64,000 nucleotides of DNA from Ptiloglossa arizonensis (GCF_051014685.1 NW_027479284.1:62001-126000); one strand, 5' to 3'. Shown: positions 12,667 through 25,440, counted from the first letter of the stretch. A program made the numbers and translations. The notes: generated from the sequence alone by a model not told the origin.

Positions 12667-13594
12667 CCCTAGCCCATTCTGGTTAAGCGTTTGGAGCAGC
12701 AGAATTGCGAAAAATTTGTTGTCCTCTCAACCATTTCTTAGCTTCAAAGTCCCGTATCTCGCGAACTGATTGACCGAACCCAAAAATTCCTGCTGCGTCT
12801 GAAAGTAGTAACTTGCCCGATTACAGTGGTATGCGTATTTTTCCCCTAGGCCATTCTGGTTAAGCGTTTGGAGCAGCAGAATTGCGAAAAATTGTATGGC
12901 TTCTCAACCATTTCTTGGCTTCAAACTCCCATATCTCGCGAACGGATTGACCTAACCCAGAAATTCCTATTGCATCTGAAAGTAGAAACTCGCCCGATTT
13001 CAACGGTATATGTATTTTTTCCCTAGGCCATTCTGGTTAAGCGTTTGGAGCAGCAGAATTGCGAAAAATTTTTTGCCTTCTCAACCATTTCTTGGCTTCA
13101 AATTCCCATATCTCGCGAACGGATTGACCTAACCCAAAAATTCCTGTTGCGTGTGAAAGTAGAAACTCGCCCGATTACAACGGTATGTGTATTTTTTCCC
13201 TAGCCCATTCTGGTTAAGCGTTTGGAGCAGCAGAATTGCGAAAAATTTGTCGTCTTCTCAACCATTTCTTAGCTTCAAAGTCCCATATCTCGCGAACGGA
13301 TTGACCGAACCCAAAAATTCCGGCTGCGTCTGAAAGTAGAAACTCGCCCGATTACAACGGTATGCGTATTTTTTCCCTAGGCCATTCTGGTTAAGCGTTT
13401 GGAGCAGCAGAATTTCGAAAAATGTTTTGCCTTCTCAACCATTTCTTGGCTTCAAACTCCCATATCTCGCGAACGGATTGACCTAACCCAAAAATTCCTA
13501 TTGCATCTGAAAGTAGAAACTCGCCCGATTACAACGGTATGTGTATTTTTTCCCTAGGCCATTCTGGTTAAGCGTTTGGAGCAGCAGAATTGCG

Positions 13595-13607
13595 AAAATT
13601 TTTTTCC
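13595..13607. other. 1-bp deletion in the A/T run after GCG
   Basis: The monomer reads GCG, A4, T7, CCTTC, where relatives read GCG, A5, T6, GCCTTC. The net loss of one base makes a 176-bp unit and shifts the phase for the rest of the array. Confidence 0.85.
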
Positions 13608-14094
13608 TTCTCAACCATTTCTTGGCTTCAAACTCCCATATCTCGCGAACGGATTGAGCTAACCCAAAAATTCCTGTTGCGTGTGAAAGTAGAAACTCGC
13701 CCGATTACGACGGTATGTGTGTTTTTTCCCTAGCCCATTCCGGTTAAGCGTTTGGAGCAGCAGAATTGCGAAAAATTTGTTGCCTTCTCAACCATTTCTT
13801 AGCTTCAAAGTCCCATATCTCGCGAACGGATTGACCAAACCCGAAAATTCCTGCTGCGCCAGAAAGTAGAAACTCGCCCGATTACAACGGTATGCGTATT
13901 TTTTCCCTAGGCCATTCTGGTTAAGCGTTTGGAGCAGCAGAATTGCGAAAAATGTTTTGCCTTCTCAACAATTTCTTGGCTTCAAACTCCCATATCTCGC
14001 GAACGGATTGAGCTAACCCAAAAATTCCTGTTGCGTGTGAAAGTAGAAACTCGCCCGATTACGACGGTATGTGTGTTTTTTCCCTAGCCCATTC

Positions 14095-16915
14095 CGGTTA
14101 AGCGTTTGGAGCAGCAGAATTGCGAAAAATTTATTGTCTTCTCAACCATTTCTTAGCTTCAAAGTCCCATATCTCGCGAACGGATTGAGCAAACCCAAAA
14201 ATTCCTGCTGCGCCAGAAAGTAGAAACTCGCCCGATTACAACGGTATGCGTATTTTTTCCCTAGGCCATTCTGGTTAAGCGTTTGGAGCAGCAGAATTGC
14301 GAAAAATGTTTTGCCTTCTCAACCATTTCTTGGCTTCAAACTCCCATATCTCGCGAACGGATTGACCTAACCCAAAAATTCCTGTTGCATCTGAAAGTAG
14401 AAACTCGCCCGATTACAACGGTATGTGTATTTTTTCCCTAGCCCATTCTGGTTAAGCGTTTGGAGCAGCAGAATTGCGAAAAATTTATTGTCTTCTCAAC
14501 CATTTCTTAGCTTCAAAGTCCCATATCTCGCGAACGGATTGAGCAAACCCAAAAATTCCTGCTGCGCCAGAAAGTAGAAACTCGCCCGATTACAACGGTA
14601 TGCGTATTTTTTCCCTAGGCCATTCTGGTTAAGCGTTTGGAGCAGCAGAATTGCGAAAAATGTTTTGCCTTCTCAACCATTTCTTGGCTTCAAACTCCCA
14701 TATCTCGCGAACGGATTGACCTAACCCAAAAATTCCTGTTGCATCTGAAAGTAGAAACTCGCCCGATTACAACGGTATGTGTATTTTTTCCCTAGCCCAT
14801 TCTGGTTAAGCGTTTGGAGCAGCAGAATTGCGAAAAATTTGTTGTCCTCTCAACCATTTCTTAGCTTCAAAGTCCCGTATCACGCGAACTGATTGACCGA
14901 ACCCAAAAATTCCTGCTGCGTCTGAAAGTAGTAACTTGCCCGATTACAGCGGTATGCGTATTTTTTCCCTAGGTCATTCTGGTTAAGCGTTTGGAGCAGC
15001 AGAATTGCGAAAAATTGTATGGCTTCTCAACCATTTCTTGGCTTCAAACTCCCATATCTCGCGAACGGATTGACCTAACCCAAAAATTCCTATTGCATCT
15101 GAAAGTAGGAACTCGCCCGATTTCAACGGTATGTGTATTTTTTCCCTAGGCCATTCTGGTTAAGCGTTTGGAGCCGCAGAATTGCGAAAAATATTTTGCC
15201 TTCTCAACCATTTCTTGGCTTCAAACACCCATATCTCGCGAACGGATTGACCTAACCCAAAAATTCCTGTTGCGTGTGAAAGTATAAAATCGCCCGATTA
15301 CAACGGTATGTGTATTTCTTCCCTAGCCCATTCTGGTTAAGCGTTTGGAGCAGCAGAATTGCGAAAAATTTGTTGTCTTCTCAACCATTTCTTAGCTTCA
15401 AAGTCCCATATATCGCGAACGGATTGACCAAACCCAAAAATTCCTGCTGCGCCAGAAAGTAGAAACTCGCCCGATTACAACGCTATGTGTATTTTTTCCC
15501 TAGGCCATTCTGGTTAAGCGTTTGGATCAACAGAATTGCGAAAAATTGTATGCCTTCTCAACCATTTCTTGGCTTCAAATTCCCATATCTCGCGAACGGA
15601 TTGACCTAATCCAAAAATTCCTGTTGCGTGTGAAAGTAGAAACTCGCCCGATTACAACGGTATGTGTATTTTTTCCCTAGCCCATTCTGGTTAAGCGTTT
15701 GGAGCAGCAGAATTGCGAAAAATTTATTGTCTTCTCAACCATTTCTTAGCTTCAAAGTCCCATATCTCGCGAACGGATTGAGCAAACCCAAAAATTCCTG
15801 CTGCGCCAGAAAGTAGAAACTCGCCCGATTACAACGGTATGCGTATTTTTTCCCTAGGCCATTCTGGTTAAGCGTTTGGAGCAGCAGAATTGCGAAAAAT
15901 GTTTTGCCTTCTCAACCATTTCTTGGCTTCAAACTCCCATATCTCGCGAACGGATTGACCTAACCCAAAAATTCCTGTTGCATCTGAAAGTAGAAACTCG
16001 CCCGATTACAACGGTATGTGTATTTTTTCCCTAGCCCATTCTGGTTAAGCGTTTGGAGCAGCAGAATTGCGAAAAATTTGTTGTCCTCTCAACCATTTCT
16101 TAGCTTCAAAGTCCCGTATCACGCGAACTGATTGACCGAACCCAAAAATTCCTGCTGCGTCTGAAAGTAGTAACTTGCCCGATTACAGCGGTATGCGTAT
16201 TTTTTCCCTAGGTCATTCTGGTTAAGCGTTTGGAGCAGCAGAATTGCGAAAAATTGTATGGCTTCTCAACCATTTCTTGGCTTCAAACTCCCATATCTCG
16301 CGAAGGGATTGACCTAACCCAAAAATTCCTATTGCATCTGAAAGTAGGAACTCGCCCGATTTCAACGGTATGTGTATTTTTTCCCTAGGCCATTCTGGTT
16401 AAGCGTTTGGAGCCGCAGAATTGCGAAAAATTTTTTGCCTTCTCAACCATTTCTTGGCTTCAAACACCCATATCTCGCGAACGGATTGACCTAACCCAAA
16501 AATTCCTGTTGCGTGTGAAAGTATAAAATCGCCCGATTACAACGGTATGTGTATTTCTTCCCTAGCCCATTCTGGTTAAGCGTTTGGAGCAGCAGAATTG
16601 CGAAAAATTTGTTGTCTTCTCAACCATTTCTTAGCTTCAAAGTCCCATATCTCGCGAACGGATTGACCAAACCCAAAAATTCCTGCTGCGCCAGAAAGTA
16701 GAAACTCGCCCGATTACAACGCTATGTGTATTTTTTCCCTAGGCCATTCTGGTTAAGCGTTTGGATCAACAGAATTGCGAAAAATTGTATGCCTTCTCAA
16801 CCATTTCTTGGCTTCAAATTCCCATATCTCGCGAACGGATTGACCTAACCCAAAAATTCCTGTTGCGTGTGAAAGTAGAAACTCGCCCGATTACAACGGT
16901 ATGTGTATTTTTTCC
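14095..16915. repeat. First copy of a 16-monomer duplicated block (20-monomer spacing)
   Basis: This stretch matches about 17,635-20,455 at an offset of exactly 3,540 bp (20 monomers). Paired markers are the GTCCCGTATCACGCG monomers at 14,872/18,412 and 16,111/19,651, and AATATTTTGCC at about 15,190/18,730. It is itself two 7-monomer units: 14,483-15,700 recurs at 15,722-16,939. Small differences (TATATCGCG at 15,410, CTAATCC at about 15,606, GCGAAGGG at about 16,302) show that the copies have begun to diverge. Confidence 0.85.
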
Positions 16916-16949
16916 CTAGCCCATTCTGGTTAAGCGTTTGGAGCAGCAG

Positions 16950-18360
16950 AATTGCGAAAAATTTATTGTCTTCTCAACCATTTCTTAGCTTCAAAGTCCC
17001 ATATCTCGCGAACGGATTGAGCAAACCCAAAAATTCCTGCTGCGCCAGAAAGTAGAAACTCGCCCGATTACAACGGTATGCGTATTTTTTCCCTAGGCCA
17101 TTCTGGTTAAGCGTTTGGAGCAGCAGAATTGCGAAAAATGTTTTGCCTTCTCAACCATTTCTTGGCTTCAAACTCCCATATCTCGCGAACGGATTGACCT
17201 AACCCAAAAATTCCTGTTGCGTGTGAAAGTAGAAACTCGCCCGATTACGACGGTATGTGTGTTTTTTCCCTAGCCCATTCCGGTTAAGCGTTTGGAGCAG
17301 CAGAATTGCGAAAAATTTATTGTCTTCTCAACCATTTCTTAGCTTCAAAGTCCCATATCTCGCGAACGGATTGAGCAAACCCAAAAATTCCTGCTGCGCC
17401 AGAAAGTAGAAACTCGCCCGATTACAACGGTATGCGTATTTTTTCCCTAGGCCATTCTGGTTAAGCGTTTGGAGCAGCAGAATTGCGAAAAATGTTTTGC
17501 CTTCTCAACCATTTCTTGGCTTCAAACTCCCATATCTCGCGAACGGATTGACCTAACCCAAAAATTCCTGTTGCATCTGAAAGTAGAAACTCGCCCGATT
17601 ACAACGGTATGTGTATTTTTTCCCTAGCCCATTCTGGTTAAGCGTTTGGAGCAGCAGAATTGCGAAAAATTTATTGTCTTCTCAACCATTTCTTAGCTTC
17701 AAAGTCCCATATCTCGCGAACGGATTGAGCAAACCCAAAAATTCCTGCTGCGCCAGAAAGTAGAAACTCGCCCGATTACAACGGTATGCGTATTTTTTCC
17801 CTAGGCCATTCTGGTTAAGCGTTTGGAGCAGCAGAATTGCGAAAAATGTTTTGCCTTCTCAACCATTTCTTGGCTTCAAACTCCCATATCTCGCGAACGG
17901 ATTGACCTAACCCAAAAATTCCTGTTGCATCTGAAAGTAGAAACTCGCCCGATTACAACGGTATGTGTATTTTTTCCCTAGCCCATTCTGGTTAAGCGTT
18001 TGGAGCAGCAGAATTGCGAAAAATTTATTGTCTTCTCAACCATTTCTTAGCTTCAAAGTCCCATATCTCGCGAACGGATTGAGCAAACCCAAAAATTCCT
18101 GCTGCGCCAGAAAGTAGAAACTCGCCCGATTACAACGGTATGCGTATTTTTTCCCTAGGCCATTCTGGTTAAGCGTTTGGAGCAGCAGAATTGCGAAAAA
18201 TGTTTTGCCTTCTCAACCATTTCTTGGCTTCAAACTCCCATATCTCGCGAACGGATTGACCTAACCCAAAAATTCCTGTTGCATCTGAAAGTAGAAACTC
18301 GCCCGATTACAACGGTATGTGTATTTCTTCCCTAGCCCATTCTGGTTAAGCGTTTGGAGC
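16950..18360. repeat. Dimer (354 bp) repeated four times
   Basis: A two-monomer unit alternates ATTTATTGTC...GAGCAAACC...GTATGCG with ATGTTTTGCC...GTTGCATCTG...GTATGTG. The TTATTGTC marker appears at about 16,962, 17,316, 17,670 and 18,024, exactly 354 bp apart. The first unit differs by carrying GTTGCGTGTG and ACGACGGTATGTGTG. A two-copy version lies at about 14,129-14,840. Confidence 0.85.
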
Positions 18361-19710
18361 AGCAGAATTGCGAAAAATTTGTTGTCCTCTCAACCATTTC
18401 TTAGCTTCAAAGTCCCGTATCACGCGAACTGATTGACCGAACCCAAAAATTCCTGCTGCGTCTGAAAGTAGTAACTTGCCCGATTACAGCGGTATGCGTA
18501 TTTTTTCCCTAGGTCATTCTGGTTAAGCGTTTGGAGCAGCAGAATTGCGAAAAATTGTATGGCTTCTCAACCATTTCTTGGCTTCAAACTCCCATATCTC
18601 GCGAACGGATTGACCTAACCCAAAAATTCCTATTGCATCTGAAAGTAGGAACTCGCCCGATTTCAACGGTATGTGTATTTTTTCCCTAGGCCATTCTGGT
18701 TAAGCGTTTGGAGCCGCAGAATTGCGAAAAATATTTTGCCTTCTCAACCATTTCTTGGCTTCAAACACCCATATCTCGCGAACGGATTGACCTAACCCAA
18801 AAATTCCTGTTGCGTGTGAAAGTATAAAATCGCCCGATTACAACGGTATGTGTATTTCTTCCCTAGCCCATTCTGGTTAAGCGTTTGGAGCAGCAGAATT
18901 GCGAAAAATTTGTTGTCTTCTCAACCATTTCTTAGCTTCAAAGTCCCATATCTCGCGAACGGATTGACCAAGCCCAAAAATTCCTGCTGCGCCAGAAAGT
19001 AGAAACTCGCCCGATTACAACGCTATGTGTATTTTTTCCCTAGGCCATTCTGGTTAAGCGTTTGGATCAACAGAATTGCGAAAAATTGTATGCCTTCTCA
19101 ACCATTTCTTGGCTTCAAATTCCCATATCTCGCGAACGGATTGACCTAACCCAAAAATTCCTGTTGCGTGTGAAAGTAGAAACTCGCCCGATTACAACGG
19201 TATGTGTATTTTTTCCCTAGCCCATTCTGGTTAAGCGTTTGGAGCAGCAGAATTGCGAAAAATTTATTGTCTTCTCAACCATTTCTTAGCTTCAAAGTCC
19301 CATATCTCGCGAACGGATTGAGCAAACCCAAAAATTCCTGCTGCGCCAGAAAGTAGAAACTCGCCCGATTACAACGGTATGCGTATTTTTTCCCTAGGCC
19401 ATTCTGGTTAAGCGTTTGGAGCAGCAGAATTGCGAAAAATGTTTTGCCTTCTCAACCATTTCTTGGCTTCAAACTCCCATATCTCGCGAACGGATTGACC
19501 TAACCCAAAAATTCCTGTTGCATCTGAAAGTAGAAACTCGCCCGATTACAACGGTATGTGTATTTTTTCCCTAGCCCATTCTGGTTAAGCGTTTGGAGCA
19601 GCAGAATTGCGAAAAATTTGTTGTCCTCTCAACCATTTCTTAGCTTCAAAGTCCCGTATCACGCGAACTGATTGACCGAACCCAAAAATTCCTGCTGCGT
19701 CTGAAAGTAG

Positions 19711-19730
19711 AAACGCCCGATTACAGCGCG
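19711..19730. other. Rearranged monomer, net 1-bp deletion
   Basis: Relatives read GTAGTAACTTGCCCG...CAGCGGTATGCG; this copy reads GTAGAAACGCCCG...CAGCGCGTATGCG. Two neighbouring changes give a net loss of one base. It is cancelled 170 bp later by an extra T at 19,884. Confidence 0.8.
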
Positions 19731-19880
19731 TATGCGTATTTTTTCCCTAGGTCATTCTGGTTAAGCGTTTGGAGCAGCAGAATTGCGAAAAATTGTATGG
19801 CTTCTCAACCATTTCTTGGCTTCAAACTCCCATATCTCGCGAACGGATTGACCTAACCCAAAAATTCCTATTGCATCTGA

Positions 19881-19890
19881 AAGTTAGGAA
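19881..19890. other. 1-bp insertion (AAGTTAGGAA)
   Basis: Sister copies read AAGTAGGAA. The extra T restores the array phase lost at 19,711-19,730. It is the only insertion I saw. Confidence 0.8.
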
Positions 19891-20107
19891 CTCGCCCGAT
19901 TTCAACGGTATGTGTATTTTTTCCCTAGGCCATTCTGGTTAAGCGTTTGGAGCCGCAGAATTGCGAAAAATTTTTTGCCTTCTCAACCATTTCTTGGCTT
20001 CAAACACCCATATCTCGCGAACGGATTGACCTAACCCAAAAATTCCTGTTGCGTATGAAAGTATAAAATCGCCCGATTACAACGGTATGTGTATTTCTTC
20101 CCTAGCC

Positions 20108-22758
20108 CATTCTGGTTAAGCGTTTGGAGCAGCAGAATTTCGAAAAATTTGTTGTCTTCTCAACCATTTCTTAGCTTCAAAGTCCCATATCTCGCGAACG
20201 GATTGACCAAACCCAAAAATTCCTGCTGCGCCAGAAAGTAGAAACTCGCCCGATTACAACGCTATGTGTATTTTTTCCCTAGGCCATTCTGGTTAAGCGT
20301 TTGGATCAACAGAATTGCGAAAAATTGTATGCCTTCTCAACCATTTCTTGGCTTCAAATTCCCATATCTCGCGAACGGATTGACCTAACCCAAAAATTCC
20401 TGTTGCGTGTGAAAGTAGAAACTCGCCCGATTACAACGGTATGTGTATTTTTTCCCTAGGCCATTCTGGTTAAGCGTTTGGAGCAGCAGAATTTCGAAAA
20501 ATTTTTTGCCTTCTCAACCATTTCTTGGCTTCAAACTCCCATATCTCGCGAACGGATTGAGCTAACCCAAAAATTCCTGTTGCGTGTGAAAGTAGAAACT
20601 CGCCCGATTACGACGGTATGTGTGTTTTTTCCCTAGCCCATTCCGGTTAAGCGTTTGGAGCAGCAGAATTGCGAAAAATTGGTTGCATTCTCAACCATTT
20701 CTTAGCTTCAAAGTCCCATATCTCGCGAACGGATTGACCAAACCCAAAAATTCCTGCTGCGCCAGAAAGTAGAAACTCGCCCGATTACAACGGTATGCGT
20801 ATTTTTTCCCTAGGCCATTCTGGTTAAGCGTTTGGAGCAGCAGAATTGCGAAAAATGTTTTGCCTTCTCAACAATTTCTTGGCTTCAAACTCCCATATCT
20901 CGCGAACGGATTGAGCTAACCCAAAAATTCCTGTTGCGTGTGAAAGTAGAAACTCGCCCGATTACGACGGTATGTGTGTTTTTTTCCTAGCCCATTCCGG
21001 TTAAGCGTTTGGAGCAGCAGAATTGCGAAAAATTTGTTGTCCTCTCAACCATTTCTTAGCTTCAAAGTCCCGTATCTCGCGAACTGATTGACCGAACCCA
21101 AAAATTCCTGCTGCGTCTGAAAGTAGTAACTTGCCCGATTACAGCGGTATGCGTATTTTTTCCCTAGGCCATTCTGGTTAAGCGTTTGGAGCAGCAGAAT
21201 TGCGAAAAATTGTATGGCTTCTCAACCATTTCTTGGCTTCAAACTCCCATATCTCGCGAACGGATTGACCTAACCCAAAAATTCCTGTTGCATCTGAAAG
21301 TAGGAACTCGCCCGATTTCAACGGTATGTGAATTTTTTCCCTAGGCCATTCTGGTTAAGCGTTTGGAGCAGCAGAATTGCGAAAAATTTTTTGCCTTCTC
21401 AACCATTTCTTGGCTTCAAACACCCATATCTCGCGAACGGATTGACCTAACCCAAAAATTCCTGTTGCGTGTGAAAGTAGAAAATCGCCCGATTACAACG
21501 GTATGTGTATTTCTTCCCTAGCCCATTCTGGTTAAGCGTTTGGAGCAGCAGAATTGCGAAAAATTTGTTGTTTTCTCAACCATTTCTTAGCTTCAAAGTC
21601 CCATATCTCGCGAACGGATTGACCAAACCCAAAAATTCCTGCTGCGCCAGAAAGTAGAAACTCGCCCGATTACAACGGTATGTGTATTTTTTCTCTAGGC
21701 CATTCTGGTTAAGCGTTTGGATCATCAGAATTGCGAAAAATTGTATGCCTTCTCAACCATTTCTTGGCTTCAAATTCCCATATCTCGCGAACGGATTGAC
21801 CAAACCCAAAAATTCCTGCTGCGCCAGAAAGTAGAAACTCGCCCGATTACAACGGTATGTGTATTTTTTCCCTAGCCCATTCTGGTTAAGCGTTTGGAGC
21901 AGCAGAATTGCGAAAAATTTGTTGTCTTCTCAACCATTTCTTAGCTTCAAAGTCCCATATCTCGCGAACGGATTGAACAAACCCAAAAATTCCTGCTGCG
22001 CCAGAAAGTAGAAACTCGCCCGATTACAACGGTATGCGTATTTTTTCCCTAGCCCATTCCGGTTAAGCGTTTGGAGCAGCAGAATTGCGAAAAATTTGTT
22101 GCCTTCTCAACCATTTCTTAGCTTCAAAGTCCCATATCTCGCGAACGGATTGACCTAACCCAAAAATTCCTGTTGCATCTGAAAGTAGAAGCTCGCCGGA
22201 TTACAACGGTATGTGTATTTTTTCCCTAGCCCATGCTGGTTAAGCGTTTGGAGCAGCAGAATTGCGAAAAATTTGTTGCCTTCTCAACCATTTCTTAGAC
22301 TCAAAGTCCCATATCTCGCGAACGGATTGACAAAACCCAAAAATTCCTGCTGCTTCTGAAAGTAGAAACTCGCCCGATTACAACGGTATGCGTATTTTTT
22401 CCCTAGGCCATTCTGGTTAAGCGTTTGGAGCAGCAGAATTGCGAAAAATTTCTTCTCTTCTCAACCATTTCTTAGCTTCAAACTCCCATATCTCGCGAAC
22501 GGATTGACGTAACCCAAAAATTCCTATTGCATTTGAAAGTAGAAACTCGCCCGATTACAACGGTACGTGAATTTTTCCCTTAGGCCATTCTGGTTAAGCG
22601 ATTGGAGCAGCAGAAGTGCGAAAAATTTATTGTCTTGTCAACCATTTCTTAGCTTCAAACTCCCATATCTCGCGAACGGATTGACCTAAGCCAAAAATTC
22701 CTGTTGCGTGTGAAAGTTGAAACTCGCCCGATTACAACGGTATGTGTATTTTTTCCCT
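20108..22758. repeat. Copy of the 0.64-3.29 kb block, 15 monomers
   Basis: The alignment at offset 19,468 covers GAATTTCG at about 20,489, CAACAATTT at 20,869, the divergent monomer at 21,067, TGAATTTTTTCCC at 21,329 and GAACAAACCC at about 21,975. Differences I noticed: TTGGTTGCATTC at about 20,670, a T7/CC exchange at about 20,979, and TTAGACTC at 22,298 where the other copy has TTAGCCTC. Confidence 0.85.
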
Positions 22759-25440
22759 AGCTCATTCTGGTTAAGCGTTTGGAGCAGCAGAATTGCGAAA
22801 AATTTGTTGTCTTCTCAACCATTTCTTAGCTTCAAAGTCCCATATCTCGCGAACGGATTGACCAAACCCAAAAATTCCTGCTGCGCCAGAAAGTAGAAAC
22901 TCGCCCGATTACAACGGTATGTGTATTTTTTCCCTAGGACATTCTGGTTAAGCGTTTGGATCAGCAGAATTGCGAAAAATTGTGTGCCTTCTCAACCATT
23001 TCTTGGCTTCAAATTCCCATATCTCGCGAACGGATTGACCTAACCCAAAAATTCCTGTTGCATCTGAAAGTAGAAACTCGCCCGATTTCAACGGTAGGTG
23101 TATTTTTTCCCTAGGCCATTCTGGCTAAGCGCTTGGAGCAGCAGAAGTGCGAAAACTTTGTTCTCTTCTTAACCATTTCTTAGCTTCAAACTCCCATATC
23201 TCGCGAACGGATTGACGTAACCCAAAAATTCCTATTGCATTTGAAAGTAGAAACTCGCCGGATTACAACGGTACGTGAATTTTTCCCTTAGGCCATTCTG
23301 GTTAAGCGATTGGAGCAGCAGAAGTGCGAAAAATTTATTGTCTTGTCAACCATTTCTTAGCTTCAAACTCCCATATCTCGCGAACGGATTGACCTAAGCC
23401 AAAAATTCCTGTTGCGTGTGAAAGTTGAAACTCGCCCGATTACAACGGTATGTGTATTTTTTCCCTAGCCCATTCTGGTTAAGCGTTTGGAGCAGCAGAA
23501 TTGCGAAAAATTTGTTGTCTTCTCAACCATTTCTTAGCTTCAAAGTCCCATATCTCGCGAACGGATTGACCAAACCCAAAAATTCCTGCTGCGCCAGAAA
23601 GTAGAAACTCGCCCGATTACAACGGTATGTGTATTTTTTCCCTAGGACATTCTGGTTAAGCGTTTGGATCAGCAGAATTGCGAAAAATTGTGTGCCTTCT
23701 CAACCATTTCTTGGCTTCAAATTCCCATATCTCGCGAACGGATTGACCTAACCCAAAAATTCCTGTTGCATCTGAAAGTAGAAACTCGCCCGATTTCAAC
23801 GGTAGGTGTATTTTTTCCCTAGGCCATTCTGGCTAAGCGCTTGGAGCAGCAGAAGTGCGAAAACTTTGTTCTCTTCTTAACCATTTCTTAGCTTCAAACT
23901 CCCATATCTCGCGAACGGATTGACGTAACCCAAAAATTCCTATTGCATTTGAAAGTAGAAACTCGCCGGATTACAACGGTACGTGAATTTTTCCCTTAGG
24001 CCATTCTGGTTAAGCGATTGGAGCAGCAGAAGTGCGAAAAATTTATTGTCTTGTCAACCATTTCTTAGCTTCAAACTCCCATATCTCGCGAACGGATTGA
24101 CCTAAGCCAAAAATTCCTGTTGCGTGTGAAAGTTGAAACTCGCCCGATTACAACGGTATGTGTATTTTTTCCCTAGCCCATTCTGGTTAAGCGTTTGGAG
24201 CAGCAGAATTGCGAAAAATTTGTTGCCTTCTCAACCATTTCTTAGACTCAAAGTCCCATATCTCGCGAACGGATTGACAAAACCCAAAAATTCCTGCTGC
24301 TTCTGAAAGTAGAAACTCGCCCGATTACAACGGTATGCGTATTTTTTCCCTAGGCCATTCTGGTTAAGCGTTTGGAGCAGCAGAATTGCGAAAAATTTCT
24401 TCTCTTCTCAACCATTTCTTAGCTTCAAACTCCCATATCTCGCGAACGGATTGACGTAACCCAAAAATTCCTATTGCATTTGAAAGTAGAAACTCGCCCG
24501 ATTACAACGGTACGTGAATTTTTCCCTTAGGCCATTCTGGTTAAGCGATTGGAGCAGCAGAAGTGCGAAAAATTTATTGTCTTGTCAACCATTTCTTAGC
24601 TTCAAACTCCCATATCTCGCGAACGGATTGACCTAAGCCAAAAATTCCTGTTGCGTGTGAAAGTTGAAACTCGCCCGATTACAACGGTATGTGTATTTTT
24701 TCCCTAGCTCATTCTGGTTAAGCGTTTGGAGCAGCAGAATTGCGAAAAATTTGTTGTCTTCTCAACCATTTCTTAGCTTCAAAGTCCCATATCTCGCGAA
24801 CGGATTGACCAAACCCAAAAATTCCTGCTGCGCCAGAAAGTAGAAACTCGCCCGATTACAACGGTATGTGTATTTTTTCCCTAGGACATTCTGGTTAAGC
24901 GTTTGGATCAGCAGAATTGCGAAAAATTGTGTGCCTTCTCAACCATTTCTTGGCTTCAAATTCCCATATCTCGCGAACGGATTGACCTAACCCAAAAATT
25001 CCTGTTGCATCTGAAAGTAGAAACTCGCCCGATTTCAACGGTAGGTGTATTTTTTCCCTAGGCCATTCTGGCTAAGCGCTTGGAGCAGCAGAAGTGCGAA
25101 AACTTTGTTCTCTTCTTAACCATTTCTTAGCTTCAAACTCCCATATCTCGCGAACGGATTGACGTAACCCAAAAATTCCTATTGCATTTGAAAGTAGAAA
25201 CTCGCCGGATTACAACGGTACGTGAATTTTTCCCTTAGGCCATTCTGGTTAAGCGATTGGAGCAGCAGAAGTGCGAAAAATTTATTGTCTTGTCAACCAT
25301 TTCTTAGCTTCAAACTCCCATATCTCGCGAACGGATTGACCTAAGCCAAAAATTCCTGTTGCGTGTGAAAGTTGAAACTCGCCCGATTACAACGGTATGT
25401 GTATTTTTTCCCTAGCCCATTCTGGTTAAGCGTTTGGAGC
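22270..25440. repeat. 11-monomer tandem duplication enclosing the tetramer
   Basis: About 22,270-23,500 recurs at 24,217-25,447, with TTAGACTCAAAG at 22,298 and 24,245 (1,947 bp, 11 monomers). The first copy has the tetramer twice and the second once, so the tetramer gain or loss and the 11-mer duplication are separate events. Confidence 0.78.
22795..24211. repeat. Tetramer (708 bp) repeated twice
   Basis: The four-monomer set contains, in order, GGACATTC...TTGTGTGCC, GATTTCAACGGTAGG...CTGGCTAAGCGC, GACGTAACC...CGCCGGATT...TACGTGAA and CCTAAGCC...AAGTTGAAAC. It runs from about 22,795 to 23,503 and again to 24,211. The GATTTCAACGGTAGG marker lies at 23,093 and 23,801. Confidence 0.85.

Larger units (their letters stand above)
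10000..14095. repeat. Mosaic carrying the divergent GTCCCGTAT monomer class
   Basis: The divergent class occurs here at 10,803, 11,865 and 12,749. About 10,420-11,000 recurs at 11,480-12,060 (six monomers on), and about 11,830-12,180 recurs at 12,714-13,063 (five monomers on, minus one base). Shared rare changes are ACCCAGAAATTCC and GGTATATGTA. About 13,620-14,095 matches 1,055-1,530, including CAACAATTT at 13,966 (71 monomers minus 2 bp from 1,401). Two 1-bp deletions lie in this stretch. Confidence 0.78.
17635..20455. repeat. Second copy of the 16-monomer block
   Basis: This is the partner of 14,095-16,915. It carries private changes: TATTTCTTCCC at about 18,322, CCAAGCCC at about 18,968, GTATGAAAG at about 20,053, and two 1-bp length changes at about 19,711-19,730 and 19,884. 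Its right end merges into the copy of 0.6-3.3 kb that starts at about 20,108, so the switch between the two parents lies somewhere between those points. Confidence 0.82.

Noticed and set aside
12841..12850. Apparent length changes at TTCCCCTAGG (12,841) and TTTTTTTCCTAG (about 20,979)
   Set aside because: Counting shows that the T and C runs trade one base each, so they are substitutions without a length change.
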